Below the pieces are notes generated by a model, which made no database searches, was not told the origin of the DNA, and was given only the letters and a program-made list of their open reading frames with translations. From Paracoccus rhizosphaerae (GTDB lineage: Bacteria; Pseudomonadota; Alphaproteobacteria; Rhodobacterales; Rhodobacteraceae): a DNA stretch of 38,325 bases. Below, piece after piece: positions 9,370-17,534 of the stretch; position 1 is the stretch's first letter; each line of letters begins with the position of its first letter. The position numbers and the translations under genes were made by a program. The stretch is from the NCBI RefSeq assembly GCF_026162645.1, contig NZ_JAOTBE010000033.1:1-38325 (forward strand). Reading direction: 5' to 3'.

Positions 9370-9396
9370 ACCCGGCGTCCGACGGCGACGCCGGGT
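9370..9396 (-). terminator. Hairpin after the DUF2934 gene
   Basis: ACCCGGCGTC (9370-9379) pairs with GACGCCGGGT (9387-9396) around a 7-nt loop, starting 9 nt past the stop codon at 9406. No T-run follows on the minus strand. It may end the glgC-glgX-DUF2934 transcript or act as an mRNA-stabilising 3' end. Confidence 0.5.
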
Positions 9397-9405
9397 TCCG
9401 GGGTG

Positions 9406-9837
9406 TTATTCCTTGGGGGTGCGCTTGGCGCGCGGCTTGGCGGCGGGCTTGTCTGCCGCGGGTTTGGCTGCGCGCGGCTTGGTGGCGCGTGTCCGCTTCT
9501 TGGGGGCGGCGGCTTCGGCGGCGGTATCGTTATCCACCGGCGGTGTCGCGTCCAGGTCGCCCGAGGCCATGTCCGACCGCTCGGCGGCGATCCTGTCGTC
9601 GGTCTCGACCGGATTGTCGATCGACGTCACGCCAGCCTCTTCCGGGGAAACTTCGGTTCCGTCGACATCGGCGCCGGCATCGCGCAGTGTCACGGCGCCC
9701 TGCGGACCTTCGGCGACCTCTTCGTCGCTGATCTCGGCCTCGGCCCGCATCCAGTGCTCGGACTCGCGGCCCTCCGGCCTGCCTTCGCTTTCCCAGATCT
9801 CGTGGGCGCGGGCCCTGATACGTTCGTTTCTGTCCAT
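9406..9837 (-). CDS. DUF2934 protein with basic Lys/Ala/Pro-rich tail
   Basis: A 143-residue protein. Residues about 1-40 (RIRARAHEIWESEGRPEGRE, then EHWMRAEAEI) match the short DUF2934 domain, often found near glycogen and trehalose genes in proteobacteria (recalled, not searched). A middle acidic part is followed by a tail of repeated K/R-A-P units (KKRTRATKPRAAKPAADKPA), similar to histone-H1-like or AlgP tails and suggestive of nucleic-acid or polyanion binding. Start chosen at 9837 because GGAGG lies 5-9 nt upstream; the longer frame to 10038 overlaps glgX. It sits 37 nt after the glgX stop and is likely cotranscribed. Function unknown. Confidence 0.75.
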   Translation of the reverse strand: MDRNERIRARAHEIWESEGRPEGRESEHWMRAEAEISDEEVAEGPQGAVTLRDAGADVDGTEVSPEEAGVTSIDNPVETDDRIAAERSDMASGDLDATPPVDNDTAAEAAAPKKRTRATKPRAAKPAADKPAAKPRAKRTPKE

Positions 9838-9874
9838 ACGATCCTCCATGTCCTTACTGCCGAACCATTTTCGG

Positions 9875-11947
9875 TCAGGCTTGTTCCTGCCGCGCCTGGA
9901 CCAGCGCCACCACGCTCTGCCAAGCCAGCGAGAGCGTGCCCTCCACCGGATCGTCACAGGCGACGACGGCTTCGGCCGTGTCGATACGACGCTGCCACTT
10001 TCCCTCAGGAAGTGTAAAGTCGAGGTCATCGCCGGCATTCACGATGATCAGCACGCGGGGCATATCCTCGGATTCGAGCATCAGGCCCAGGCAGCGCTGC
10101 TCACCATCCGTCCAATCGCCTTCCGCCATGTCCTCGCCGCGCGGATGCAGCCAGCGGCTGATCGGCTGGCCGGGCTGCGCATCCTCGGGTCCGGCGGCAA
10201 AGCGCGAATGCGACAGCCCGACCTCGGCGCGAAAGGCCGCGAGCGCCTGCACGGCATCACGGACGTCGGCCCGGCCCGCATCCCAGTTCAGCCAGCTGAT
10301 CTCGTTGTCCTGGCAATAGGCGTTGTTGTTGCCGCCTTGGCTGTGGCCCAATTCGTCACCCGCCAGGATCATCGGCACGCCCTGTGACAAGAAGACGGTC
10401 GCCAGCATGGCTCGCACGCGGCGCAGGCGGGCGGTGTCGACGGTCTCGTCGTCGGACGGCCCCTCGACCCCCATGTTGTCGGACAGGTTGTGGCCGTGGC
10501 CGTCGCGGTTGTCCTCGCCGTTCGCTTCGTTGTGCTTGTCGTTGTAGCTGACCGTATCCCACAGCGTGAAGCCGTCATGCGCGGCCACGAAGTTCACGCT
10601 TGACGTCGCCGGACGTTCGCTGTGGTTGAACTGCACGGGCGAGCCGTAAAGACGCTCCGCGATTGGGCCCAGCAATCCCGGATCACGACGCCAGAAGGCA
10701 CGGGTATCGTCGCGGAACTTGTCGTTCCATTCGCGGAACGGCCAGCGATAGCCACCGACCTGATAGCCGCCGTCGCCCACGTCCCAAGGCTCGGCGATCA
10801 GCTTGATGCCCGACAGCACGGGATCCTGGCGGATCGCGTTGAAGAAACTGCCGTCACGTTCGAACCCCTCGGCCTCGCGACCCAAGGTCGAGGCGAGGTC
10901 GAACCGGAACCCGTCGACATGCATGACCTGCACCCAGTACCGCAGGCTGTCCATGACCATGCGCAGCACCATCGGATGCCCCATGTTCAGCGTATTGCCG
11001 GTGCCGGTGGTGTCGAAGCTGTGCCGCTTGTCATCGGACAGCAGGTAATAGGACGCATTGTCGATGCCTCGGAAGGACAGCGTCTGGCCCAACTCGGATC
11101 CTTCGCAGGTGTGGTTGTAGACGACATCCAGAATGACTTCGATTCCGGCCTTGTGGAAGCGGCGGATGGCTTCCTTGACCTCCTGGATCTGGCCGGATTT
11201 CAGATAGGGCGCATGCGGCGCGAAGAAGGACAGCGTCGAATAGCCCCAATAGTTCGACAGCCCCTTCTCGACCAGATAGCGGTCGTTGGCGAAGGCGTGG
11301 ATCGGCAGCAGTTCCAGTGTGGTGACGCCGATCTCGTTCAGATGCTCGATGATCGGATCGGTGGCCAGGCCCTGGAAGGTGCCGCGCAGGTTCTCGGGGA
11401 CGCGCGGGTGGCGCTGCGTCAGGCCCTTGACGTGACCTTCGTAGATGACGGTCTCGTTCCAGCCGGTGCGCAGTGCGCGGTCGCTGTCCCAGTCGAACTC
11501 GGAATCGACGACGACGCCCTTCGGCATGAATGATGCGCTGTCGCGTTCGTCGAAGCTGAGGTCGTCCTGACCGATCGTATAGCCGTGCAGCGCATCGTCC
11601 CAGATGATCTCTCCGCGCAATTCGCGGGCATAGGGGTCCAGAAGCAGCTTGTTCGGGTTGAACCGGTGGCCTTCGTGCGGCTCGTAGGGGCCGTGGACGC
11701 GATAGCCGTAGACCTGGCCCGGCATGATGCCCGGCAGGAAGCCGAACCAGATGCCGCCCTCCATCTCGGGCAGCGGCAGGCGGTGCAGTTCCTTCTTCCC
11801 GGTCTCGTCGAACAGGCACAACTCGACGGCAGTCGCATTTTCGGAAAACAGGGCGAAGTTCGTCCCGTCCCCGAAGAACTCGGCCCCAAGAAGGTCTGAT
11901 CGCCCCCCGGAAGTGTCGAAGGCAGGAGGGCGGCTGGCGTCACGCAT
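9875..11947 (-). CDS. glgX: Glycogen debranching enzyme (isoamylase-type)
   Basis: A 690-residue GH13 debranching enzyme that hydrolyses alpha-1,6 branches of phosphorylase-limited glycogen. An N-terminal CBM48-like beta domain (GTNFALFSENATAVELCLFD) precedes the (beta/alpha)8 barrel. Catalytic motifs are DVVYNHT, DGFRFDLAST (nucleophile Asp), KLIAEPWDVG (acid Glu) and VAAHDGFTLWD (third Asp). Length fits GlgX (about 650-720). The start ATG overlaps the glgC stop by 8 nt, so the two are translationally coupled. With TreYZ upstream, released linear maltodextrins could feed trehalose production. An isoamylase acting on a non-glycogen glucan is possible but less likely. Confidence 0.93.
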   Translation of the reverse strand: MRDASRPPAFDTSGGRSDLLGAEFFGDGTNFALFSENATAVELCLFDETGKKELHRLPLPEMEGGIWFGFLPGIMPGQVYGYRVHGPYEPHEGHRFNPNKLLLDPYARELRGEIIWDDALHGYTIGQDDLSFDERDSASFMPKGVVVDSEFDWDSDRALRTGWNETVIYEGHVKGLTQRHPRVPENLRGTFQGLATDPIIEHLNEIGVTTLELLPIHAFANDRYLVEKGLSNYWGYSTLSFFAPHAPYLKSGQIQEVKEAIRRFHKAGIEVILDVVYNHTCEGSELGQTLSFRGIDNASYYLLSDDKRHSFDTTGTGNTLNMGHPMVLRMVMDSLRYWVQVMHVDGFRFDLASTLGREAEGFERDGSFFNAIRQDPVLSGIKLIAEPWDVGDGGYQVGGYRWPFREWNDKFRDDTRAFWRRDPGLLGPIAERLYGSPVQFNHSERPATSSVNFVAAHDGFTLWDTVSYNDKHNEANGEDNRDGHGHNLSDNMGVEGPSDDETVDTARLRRVRAMLATVFLSQGVPMILAGDELGHSQGGNNNAYCQDNEISWLNWDAGRADVRDAVQALAAFRAEVGLSHSRFAAGPEDAQPGQPISRWLHPRGEDMAEGDWTDGEQRCLGLMLESEDMPRVLIIVNAGDDLDFTLPEGKWQRRIDTAEAVVACDDPVEGTLSLAWQSVVALVQARQEQA

Positions 11948-13109
11948 GAAGTCCTCGTCTGTTCAAAGAAAGCGTCGTCTTCGGCGCAAGGGGAAGCCGC
12001 GTCGGCCGTTCGGCGGCGCGGCGGTCCAGCATGGGCTGGGTGATCAGGACGGTACCACCCGGGCTGCGGGTGAACCAGCGGGCGTCTTCCTCGGGGTCCT
12101 GACCGGTCGTCAGGCCGTCGGGCACGCGCGCGCCGGGGGCGACGATGGTCGCCTCCAGCCGGGCCGAGACCGGGACGATCGCGCCCGGCATCGCGATGCT
12201 GCCATGGCCCAGGTACCAGTCCGAGGATACGCCGGCGCGCGGGAGCCGGGCGGGCTGTCCGTTGACGAAGTCAAGCTGCGCCATTCGCAGCGAATCCAGG
12301 GTGCCGACATCGCGCCAGTAGCTTTTGCCCGACGGCCCGGCGGGCAATTGCCAGACGGCCGCGACGCCCTGCGCCACTGCAATGGGGATGACGTCATGGC
12401 CGAAGTCCAGCGCCTCGACCGGCGAGTCGAACAGCGCCGGGCGCAGCCAGTCCTTCGAGAAGACATAGATGCCCATCGACACCATCGCCCTGTCGGGATG
12501 GCCGATCATCGCCGGCGGCTCGCTTGGTTTTTCGAGGAACGACAGGATCCGGCCGGACGCGTCGGCCTGCATGACGCCGAAGGCGCGGGCCTCGGCCAGT
12601 GGGACGACGTCGACCGCGACGGTGACACCGGCGCCGTGCGTCCGGTGCGCGGCCAGCAGCGCACCATAGTCCATGTCATAGACGTGGTCGGCTGCCAGGA
12701 CCAGGACCTCGTCGCCGCTCATCTGCTCGATCTCGGCCCAGTTCTGCCGCAGCGCATCAGCAGTGCCCAGATAGCGGCCCTGCCCGTCCCGCAGTTGCAG
12801 CCCACCCCGGTCCAAGTGCCGTCCCCAACGCAGGGGCAGGTGGTCGTGCAGCGTCGCCGGCGCATATTGTGTCGCCACAACCATCCGCCTGATGCCGGAC
12901 CGGACGGCGTTCGCCATCGCGAAATCGACAATGCGGTTCGACCCGGCGAAGTGGACGGCCGGCTTGCTGTCGCTGGCCGTCAGCTCATGCAGGCGCGTGC
13001 CCTTGCCGCCCGCCAGCAGGATCGTCGCCAATTCCAGACCGGGGCCCTGGCCGTGGCGGTCGTCAAGCAGGATGGGGCGAAGGTCGGACTGGTGATGCTT
13101 GGCGGGCAC
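11940..13109 (-). CDS. glgC: Glucose-1-phosphate adenylyltransferase, divergent short form
   Basis: A 389-residue nucleotidyltransferase that would make ADP-glucose from ATP and glucose-1-phosphate (EC 2.7.7.27). Motifs: LAGGKGTRLHELT, SKPAVHFAGSNRIVDFAMAN, SGIRRMVVATQY, GTADALRQN, LAADHVYDMDY, FLEKP, WRDVGTLDS and a short C-terminal left-handed helix ending GGTVLITQPMLDR. It starts at a GTG (13109) with AAAGGAGC seven nt upstream; the frame continues upstream without any family sequence. It is about 30 residues shorter than typical GlgC, mainly because the segment before GTADA is reduced, and GlgC usually reads RAKPAVYFGG. No glgA or glgB lies nearby. It may be an accessory ADP-glucose synthase. 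Confidence 0.85.
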   Translation of the reverse strand: MPAKHHQSDLRPILLDDRHGQGPGLELATILLAGGKGTRLHELTASDSKPAVHFAGSNRIVDFAMANAVRSGIRRMVVATQYAPATLHDHLPLRWGRHLDRGGLQLRDGQGRYLGTADALRQNWAEIEQMSGDEVLVLAADHVYDMDYGALLAAHRTHGAGVTVAVDVVPLAEARAFGVMQADASGRILSFLEKPSEPPAMIGHPDRAMVSMGIYVFSKDWLRPALFDSPVEALDFGHDVIPIAVAQGVAAVWQLPAGPSGKSYWRDVGTLDSLRMAQLDFVNGQPARLPRAGVSSDWYLGHGSIAMPGAIVPVSARLEATIVAPGARVPDGLTTGQDPEEDARWFTRSPGGTVLITQPMLDRRAAERPTRLPLAPKTTLSLNRRGLHA

Positions 13110-13210
13110 GGCAAGCTCCTTTGGCGCTGAAGGTTGATCAGGGCCAAGCGCAGTCGCGTGCCCGTTGATGAACCTCCGACAGGTCAAGTTGTTCCGCCGC
13201 ATGTCAAAAG
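13110..13210 (-). promoter_or_regulatory. Possible internal promoter upstream of glgC
   Basis: This 101-bp gap is long compared with the overlaps around it. On the minus strand a consensus -35-like TTGACA lies at 13207-13202 and a second TTGACC about 20 nt further on; no clear -10 follows either. The gap also carries the glgC ribosome site. An internal start for glgC-glgX is plausible, not shown. Confidence 0.3.
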
Positions 13211-15454
13211 TTAGCCGAAGGTCAGGCTGATGCGGCAGCCATCGGGCGCGGACCAGTCCAGCATCCGATGTCCCTCGCCAGGCTCGGCGCCCGGCATCTC
13301 CAGCCGCGCAAGCAGCCGCTGGTCCCCCAGGCGGCGGTCCAGCGCGACCCCGGTCTCGTCGATCCGCACTTCGGATGAGGCGTCGGCAAGAAAGCCGCGC
13401 TGTTTCTCGCGAAGCGACAGAAGCGTCCGCGTCCAGTGCGCCTTGCGGGTGCTTTCGTCGGTCTCGGCCGAGGCTTCGTGCAGCCGTGCAAGGGCCTGCC
13501 AGTCCACGGGGCGGCGGTTGTCCGGGTCGGTCAGCGCCAGGAACAGCCCGTCGGTGCCGCGATAGATGTCGGGAAAGCCCGGCATCACGCATTTGAACAG
13601 CAGCTGCGCCAGGATCAGCGTGTCGCCCCGCGACAGCAGGCGCGACAGTTCGGGCGGCGCATCGGACCACTGCGCCAGCAGGCCTTCGCCGAAGGCTGCC
13701 GCCGCGTCCTCGGCCTTCTGGTCGGGCCGGGTCCAGAAGCTGGTTTCCTTCGCCTCTCGCATGGCCTTCTGCAGATGCGCGCCAAGCCGGTCGGCCGCGT
13801 CAGGTGCGCCGTACAGCCCAAGCGCGCATTGCGCGATGTACCAGCGCCAGCGCGGATCGACGCCCTCAGCCTGCGGCAGGTTCTGCGAGGCGTGCCACAG
13901 GGCGTGGAAGTCGTCGGGAAGATGGCTGATCGCCACCATCCGCATCCGCGTATCCTCGGACCGCTTCGTGTCGTGAGAGGATGTCAGCACCATGTCGGAC
14001 GGCCGCGCCCGCGCCATGATAGAATTTGCCTCTGCCTGAGAGATCCCGGGCTCATCAGGTTCGGCGCCGACTTCGTTCGCGGGAAGATAGCGGGTCCAGC
14101 GGAAGCCTGCGGTGTCTTCTTGCGACTTGGCCAGCAGCGCACCGGTGACCTGTTGCAGCCGCGTCACGAACGCCTGATCCGCCCGCGAATGCGGATCCCC
14201 CCACACATTCGCCAGCAGCCGGACCACCAAGTCAGATCGCAGGCCGCGCGCCGCCTGGTGCGCCACCTCGGCGATCAGCCGGCGATCGTCGTCGCTGGCA
14301 TTGCCGCCGGCGACATAGGTGCGGTAACGCGGCATCGCGACCAGCAATTCGGTCACGGCCTCGCGCAGCGTCTCGGGGCCCGGCTCGGCCTCGGCCCGGC
14401 CGTCCAGCGCCGCGGCCGCGAGCTGCACCAGCTGCAGACGCTCGGCCGCAAGCTCGTGGTCAAGGACCTCTCGCTTCGACTGCGCCAGCACGTCGCGGAA
14501 CGCTGACATGTCACCCGTCGCGTCCCGCCAGATGCCGTCCAACCGGTGCATTCCTTCGGCCGGTGTCAGCATCCGGGCGATCAGGCGCGCGACCTCATAC
14601 CCGGTGGTGCCGACGGTGGCCCAATCCTCGGGCAGCGTTTCGTCGCCGACCAGGATCTTCTCGACCCAGACCGGCGTGTCCGGCAGACGGTCGGCCAGGC
14701 GGTCCAGGTATGTCGCCGGATCGGCCAAGCCGTCGATGTGATCCACGCGCAACCCCTGCACCTGCCCCGACCGCACGAGATCGAAGATCAGCGCGTGTGT
14801 GTCGTCGAAGACGCGCTCATCATCGACCCGCATACCGATCAGGCCGGTGACGTTGAAAAAGCGGCGATGCGTGATGCTGTCGCGTTCCTTCTCGTAATGG
14901 ACCAGCCGCCAGTGCTGCGCCTGGTGCAGCACGTCCAGATCGTCGGTCGTGGCGCTGCCCGGCGCCATCGGGATTGCCATGTCGCCGACCATCCAAGCGT
15001 CGCCCTGGATGCGGAACGCGCCATCCCTCAGCATCTTGCGGAACGGCTCGCCCAGGAAAGGCAGGACCAGCGGACCGGCATGCCAGTCGATGTCGAAATA
15101 CCGGGCGTATCGGCTGGCATGGCCGTGGCGCATCACATCTGCCAGCCACGGGTTCAGCGGCGTGAAGGCCGTGTGGTTCGGGACGATGTCCAGGATGACG
15201 CCCAGCCCCCGTTCCGCCGCGGCCGCGGCCAGCCGGTCGAAGCCCTCTCGCCCGCCGATCGCGGGGTCGATCTCGGTCGGGTCCGTCACGTCGTATCCGT
15301 GCGTGGACCCTGGCGTCGCCGTGAAGATCGGCGAAAGATAGAGGTGCGAGACCCCCAGGCCGACGATCTGATCCAGCCGCTGCCGCAACGCATCGAAATC
15401 GAACCCCTCCCGCAACTGGATGCGGCAGGTGGCTGTCGGAAACTGCATGCTCAT
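13211..15454 (-). CDS. treY: Malto-oligosyltrehalose synthase
   Basis: A 747-residue GH13 enzyme that converts the reducing end of a maltodextrin into a trehalosyl unit by intramolecular transglucosylation (EC 5.4.99.15). The N-terminus TATCRIQLREGF followed by LYLSPIFTATPGSTHGYDVTDP is diagnostic. Catalytic regions are DIVPNH, GLRVDHIDGL (nucleophile), VWVEKIL (acid/base) and SSHDTKRSED (third Asp). The family usually has 750-900 residues, so this is a compact form. The ATG at 15454 overlaps the treZ stop by 4 nt (ATGA); the longer frame upstream lies inside treZ. It works with TreZ, which releases trehalose. Confidence 0.94.
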   Translation of the reverse strand: MSMQFPTATCRIQLREGFDFDALRQRLDQIVGLGVSHLYLSPIFTATPGSTHGYDVTDPTEIDPAIGGREGFDRLAAAAAERGLGVILDIVPNHTAFTPLNPWLADVMRHGHASRYARYFDIDWHAGPLVLPFLGEPFRKMLRDGAFRIQGDAWMVGDMAIPMAPGSATTDDLDVLHQAQHWRLVHYEKERDSITHRRFFNVTGLIGMRVDDERVFDDTHALIFDLVRSGQVQGLRVDHIDGLADPATYLDRLADRLPDTPVWVEKILVGDETLPEDWATVGTTGYEVARLIARMLTPAEGMHRLDGIWRDATGDMSAFRDVLAQSKREVLDHELAAERLQLVQLAAAALDGRAEAEPGPETLREAVTELLVAMPRYRTYVAGGNASDDDRRLIAEVAHQAARGLRSDLVVRLLANVWGDPHSRADQAFVTRLQQVTGALLAKSQEDTAGFRWTRYLPANEVGAEPDEPGISQAEANSIMARARPSDMVLTSSHDTKRSEDTRMRMVAISHLPDDFHALWHASQNLPQAEGVDPRWRWYIAQCALGLYGAPDAADRLGAHLQKAMREAKETSFWTRPDQKAEDAAAAFGEGLLAQWSDAPPELSRLLSRGDTLILAQLLFKCVMPGFPDIYRGTDGLFLALTDPDNRRPVDWQALARLHEASAETDESTRKAHWTRTLLSLREKQRGFLADASSEVRIDETGVALDRRLGDQRLLARLEMPGAEPGEGHRMLDWSAPDGCRISLTFG

Positions 15455-17145
15455 GCGAGGGCCTTCACGGTCAGAGAATACGGCGCGTCGGGACGGCCGA
15501 AATGCAGGTTGGGATCTTGTAGCGGCGCGGGGTCCGGCTGGCCCAGGGCCAGCGACAGGGCAAGCCTGCCACCCTCGAACCGCCATTCAGCGTGCAGCAG
15601 CTGCGGCTCAGGCCGCGTCACGTCCGACGACAGCAGGCCGCTTTTCAGCAGGGGAACCACGTGGCGCTTGCGGAAGGCCAGCGCGCGGCGGGTCAGGTCC
15701 AGCCAGGATTGTGCCGGCCCGTCCTCTCTCCAGCCCAGCTTCGACCTCTGGAAGGTCTTCGTCGACAGGGGGTCGGGAACGGCATCGCCCAAGGCCGCGA
15801 TCCCGGCGAACTCGGCCGCACGTCCCTTGCGGACGGCCGCGCCCAGATCGCCCGAGAAATCCGCGAAGAACTGGAACGGGTTCGTCTCACCGCGTTCCTC
15901 GCCCATGAAGACCATCGGAATATAGGGCGACACCAGCAGCAGGGCGTGCATGACCGCGACCGCCTGGGGGTCGGCCAGCGTCAGCAGTCGGTCGCCATGG
16001 GCGCGGTTGCCGACCTGATCGTGCGTCTGCGTCGAATTTACGAAGGTGGTTGGCGACAGGTGCCCCGAGGGCTTGCCGCGCCGCTCCTCGCTGGCGCGCG
16101 GCTGGCCTTCCTCGATATGGCCCCGCGACAAGGCCAGCGCCAGATCGCCGATCGGATCGACGGCGAAGTTGGCGTAATAGCTGTCGGATTCACCAGTCAG
16201 GGCGACATGGACGGCATGGTGGAAGTCGTCGTTCCAGGTGGCGTCATAGCCCATCTTTTCGCGCAGGTCGGGGATGTTGCGCTCATCCTCGGTGATGAGG
16301 TGGCGGCGGGGCGACAGGGCATGGACCGACGTTGCCAGATCGGCCATGAAGCCGTCCGCCCCCGGGCCCGAGATCTGGTGGACCGCGTCCAGCCGCAGCC
16401 CGTCCATGCGATACTCCACCAGCCAGTGCTGCGCGCAGGAAACCCAGAAGTCGCGCACCGCATCCTGCGAAAAGTCGATCGAGGCGCCCCAGGGCGTCTG
16501 CCGGTCAGGGTTGAAGAAATCGGGCGAGGAATGGTGCAGCCACGCCCCGTCCGGCCCGAAATGGTTCATCACCAGGTCGAGGATGACCATGAGCCCCGCC
16601 TGGTGAGCGGCGTCGACCAGCATCTTCAGATCATCGGGCGTGCCATAGGCGGGATGCGGCGCGAAAGGCAGGACGCCGTCATAGCCCCAGCCCCTCTGTC
16701 CCGGAAACTGGCCGACAGGCATCAGTTCGACGGCGGTGAACCCCAGGTCCGCCAGATAGCTCATCCGCTTCGCGGCGGCGTTGAACGTGCCCTCCTCGGT
16801 GAAGCAGCCGACGTGCAGTTCGTAGATGACGGCTTCGTCCCAAGGGCGGCCCTGCCAGTCGGCCCGCCAGTCGAACCGGTCGGGCGCGGTGACGACCGAG
16901 GGGCCATGGACGTCGCCCGCTTGCAGATGGCCTGCGGGATCGGGCATGTCCTGGCCGCCGATGCGGAATAGATAGCTGTCGCCGGGCTCTGCCATGGTCT
17001 TCAGCGTCCAGACCCCGCCCTCCTGCCGATCCATCGGTCGCGGCTGGCCGTTCAGGACCAGTTCCACCCGGGATGCCTGCGGTGCCCACAGCCGGAAGGT
17101 GCATTCACCGTCACCCTGGACGGTGCCCCAGAAGCCGTGCGTCAT
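15451..17145 (-). CDS. treZ: Malto-oligosyltrehalose trehalohydrolase
   Basis: A 564-residue GH13 enzyme that cleaves free trehalose from maltooligosyl-trehalose (EC 3.2.1.141). The N-terminal beta domain (FRLWAPQASRVELVL) precedes the barrel with YELHVGCFTEEGTF, GYDGVLPFAPHPAYG, DLVMNHFGPDG, DGLRLDAVHQI (nucleophile), LITEDERN (acid Glu) and NSTQTHDQVGNRAHG (third Asp). Start at 17145 (MTHGFWG) is supported by AGGAGA 7-8 nt upstream. The 93-nt gap before it may carry a promoter. The pair treZ-treY usually serves osmoprotection from internal glycogen; here it is followed by glgC and glgX, consistent with that pathway. Confidence 0.94.
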   Translation of the reverse strand: MTHGFWGTVQGDGECTFRLWAPQASRVELVLNGQPRPMDRQEGGVWTLKTMAEPGDSYLFRIGGQDMPDPAGHLQAGDVHGPSVVTAPDRFDWRADWQGRPWDEAVIYELHVGCFTEEGTFNAAAKRMSYLADLGFTAVELMPVGQFPGQRGWGYDGVLPFAPHPAYGTPDDLKMLVDAAHQAGLMVILDLVMNHFGPDGAWLHHSSPDFFNPDRQTPWGASIDFSQDAVRDFWVSCAQHWLVEYRMDGLRLDAVHQISGPGADGFMADLATSVHALSPRRHLITEDERNIPDLREKMGYDATWNDDFHHAVHVALTGESDSYYANFAVDPIGDLALALSRGHIEEGQPRASEERRGKPSGHLSPTTFVNSTQTHDQVGNRAHGDRLLTLADPQAVAVMHALLLVSPYIPMVFMGEERGETNPFQFFADFSGDLGAAVRKGRAAEFAGIAALGDAVPDPLSTKTFQRSKLGWREDGPAQSWLDLTRRALAFRKRHVVPLLKSGLLSSDVTRPEPQLLHAEWRFEGGRLALSLALGQPDPAPLQDPNLHFGRPDAPYSLTVKALA

Positions 17146-17238
17146 CGATCGTATCTCCTGCCATTCCGGGCTCAATGACAAGCGGGCCGCGACCGTTCCA
17201 CGGGTCATGCAAAAAGCCCCGGCGCGTGCTGCCCGCGG

Positions 17239-17454
17239 TCAGGCGTCTGACGCGTGACGCGCGCCCACGAAGATCCGTTGGCCGTCGGCGGTGATCACCC
17301 AGATGCCGTCGGCGCCCAGCTCGACCAGCACGGCGTCGTCCTCGTCTGTGGCTTCGAAGACGACAAGCAGGTTGCACAGAGTCTTCAGGGTGAACCTGGC
17401 GCGGACGACGGGAACACCTTCACCGGGCGGAATTCCGCCGGAGGGCTGATTCAT
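17239..17454 (-). CDS. Small conserved-looking protein of unknown function
   Basis: A 71-residue protein from the ATG at 17454 (MNQPSGGIPPG), which has AGAGG 8-12 nt upstream. An alternative start at 17538 (MTQGYSDD, 99 residues) overlaps the stop of the biotin carboxylase by 4 nt (ATGA), but the extra 28 codons have poor G/C third positions. The C-terminal half has alternating hydrophobic and acidic residues, TLCNLLVVFEATDEDDAVLV, then ELGADGIWVITADGQRIFVG, likely a small beta-rich fold. No family recognised. It lies between the oxoprolinase/carboxylase genes and treZ and could belong to either transcript. Confidence 0.55.
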   Translation of the reverse strand: MNQPSGGIPPGEGVPVVRARFTLKTLCNLLVVFEATDEDDAVLVELGADGIWVITADGQRIFVGARHASDA

Positions 17455-17534
17455 GGGGAGACCTCTTGACACAGGCACGAACTCTGAACCCATGAAGCTT
17501 AGCAACTTGGACAGGTCGTCGCTATAGCCCTGCG

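Noticed and set aside
9838..10038. N-terminal extension of the DUF2934 frame to 10038
   Set aside because: It overlaps the end of glgX, while the ATG at 9837 has a GGAGG ribosome site and begins the domain.
14546..15925. 459-residue plus-strand ORF across treY and treZ
   Set aside because: Antisense to two enzymes with full catalytic motifs; no domain of its own.
17146..17238. Intrinsic terminator ending in CTTTTTG on the minus strand near 17210
   Set aside because: The T-run is real but the preceding GC-rich sequence does not form a continuous stem by eye.
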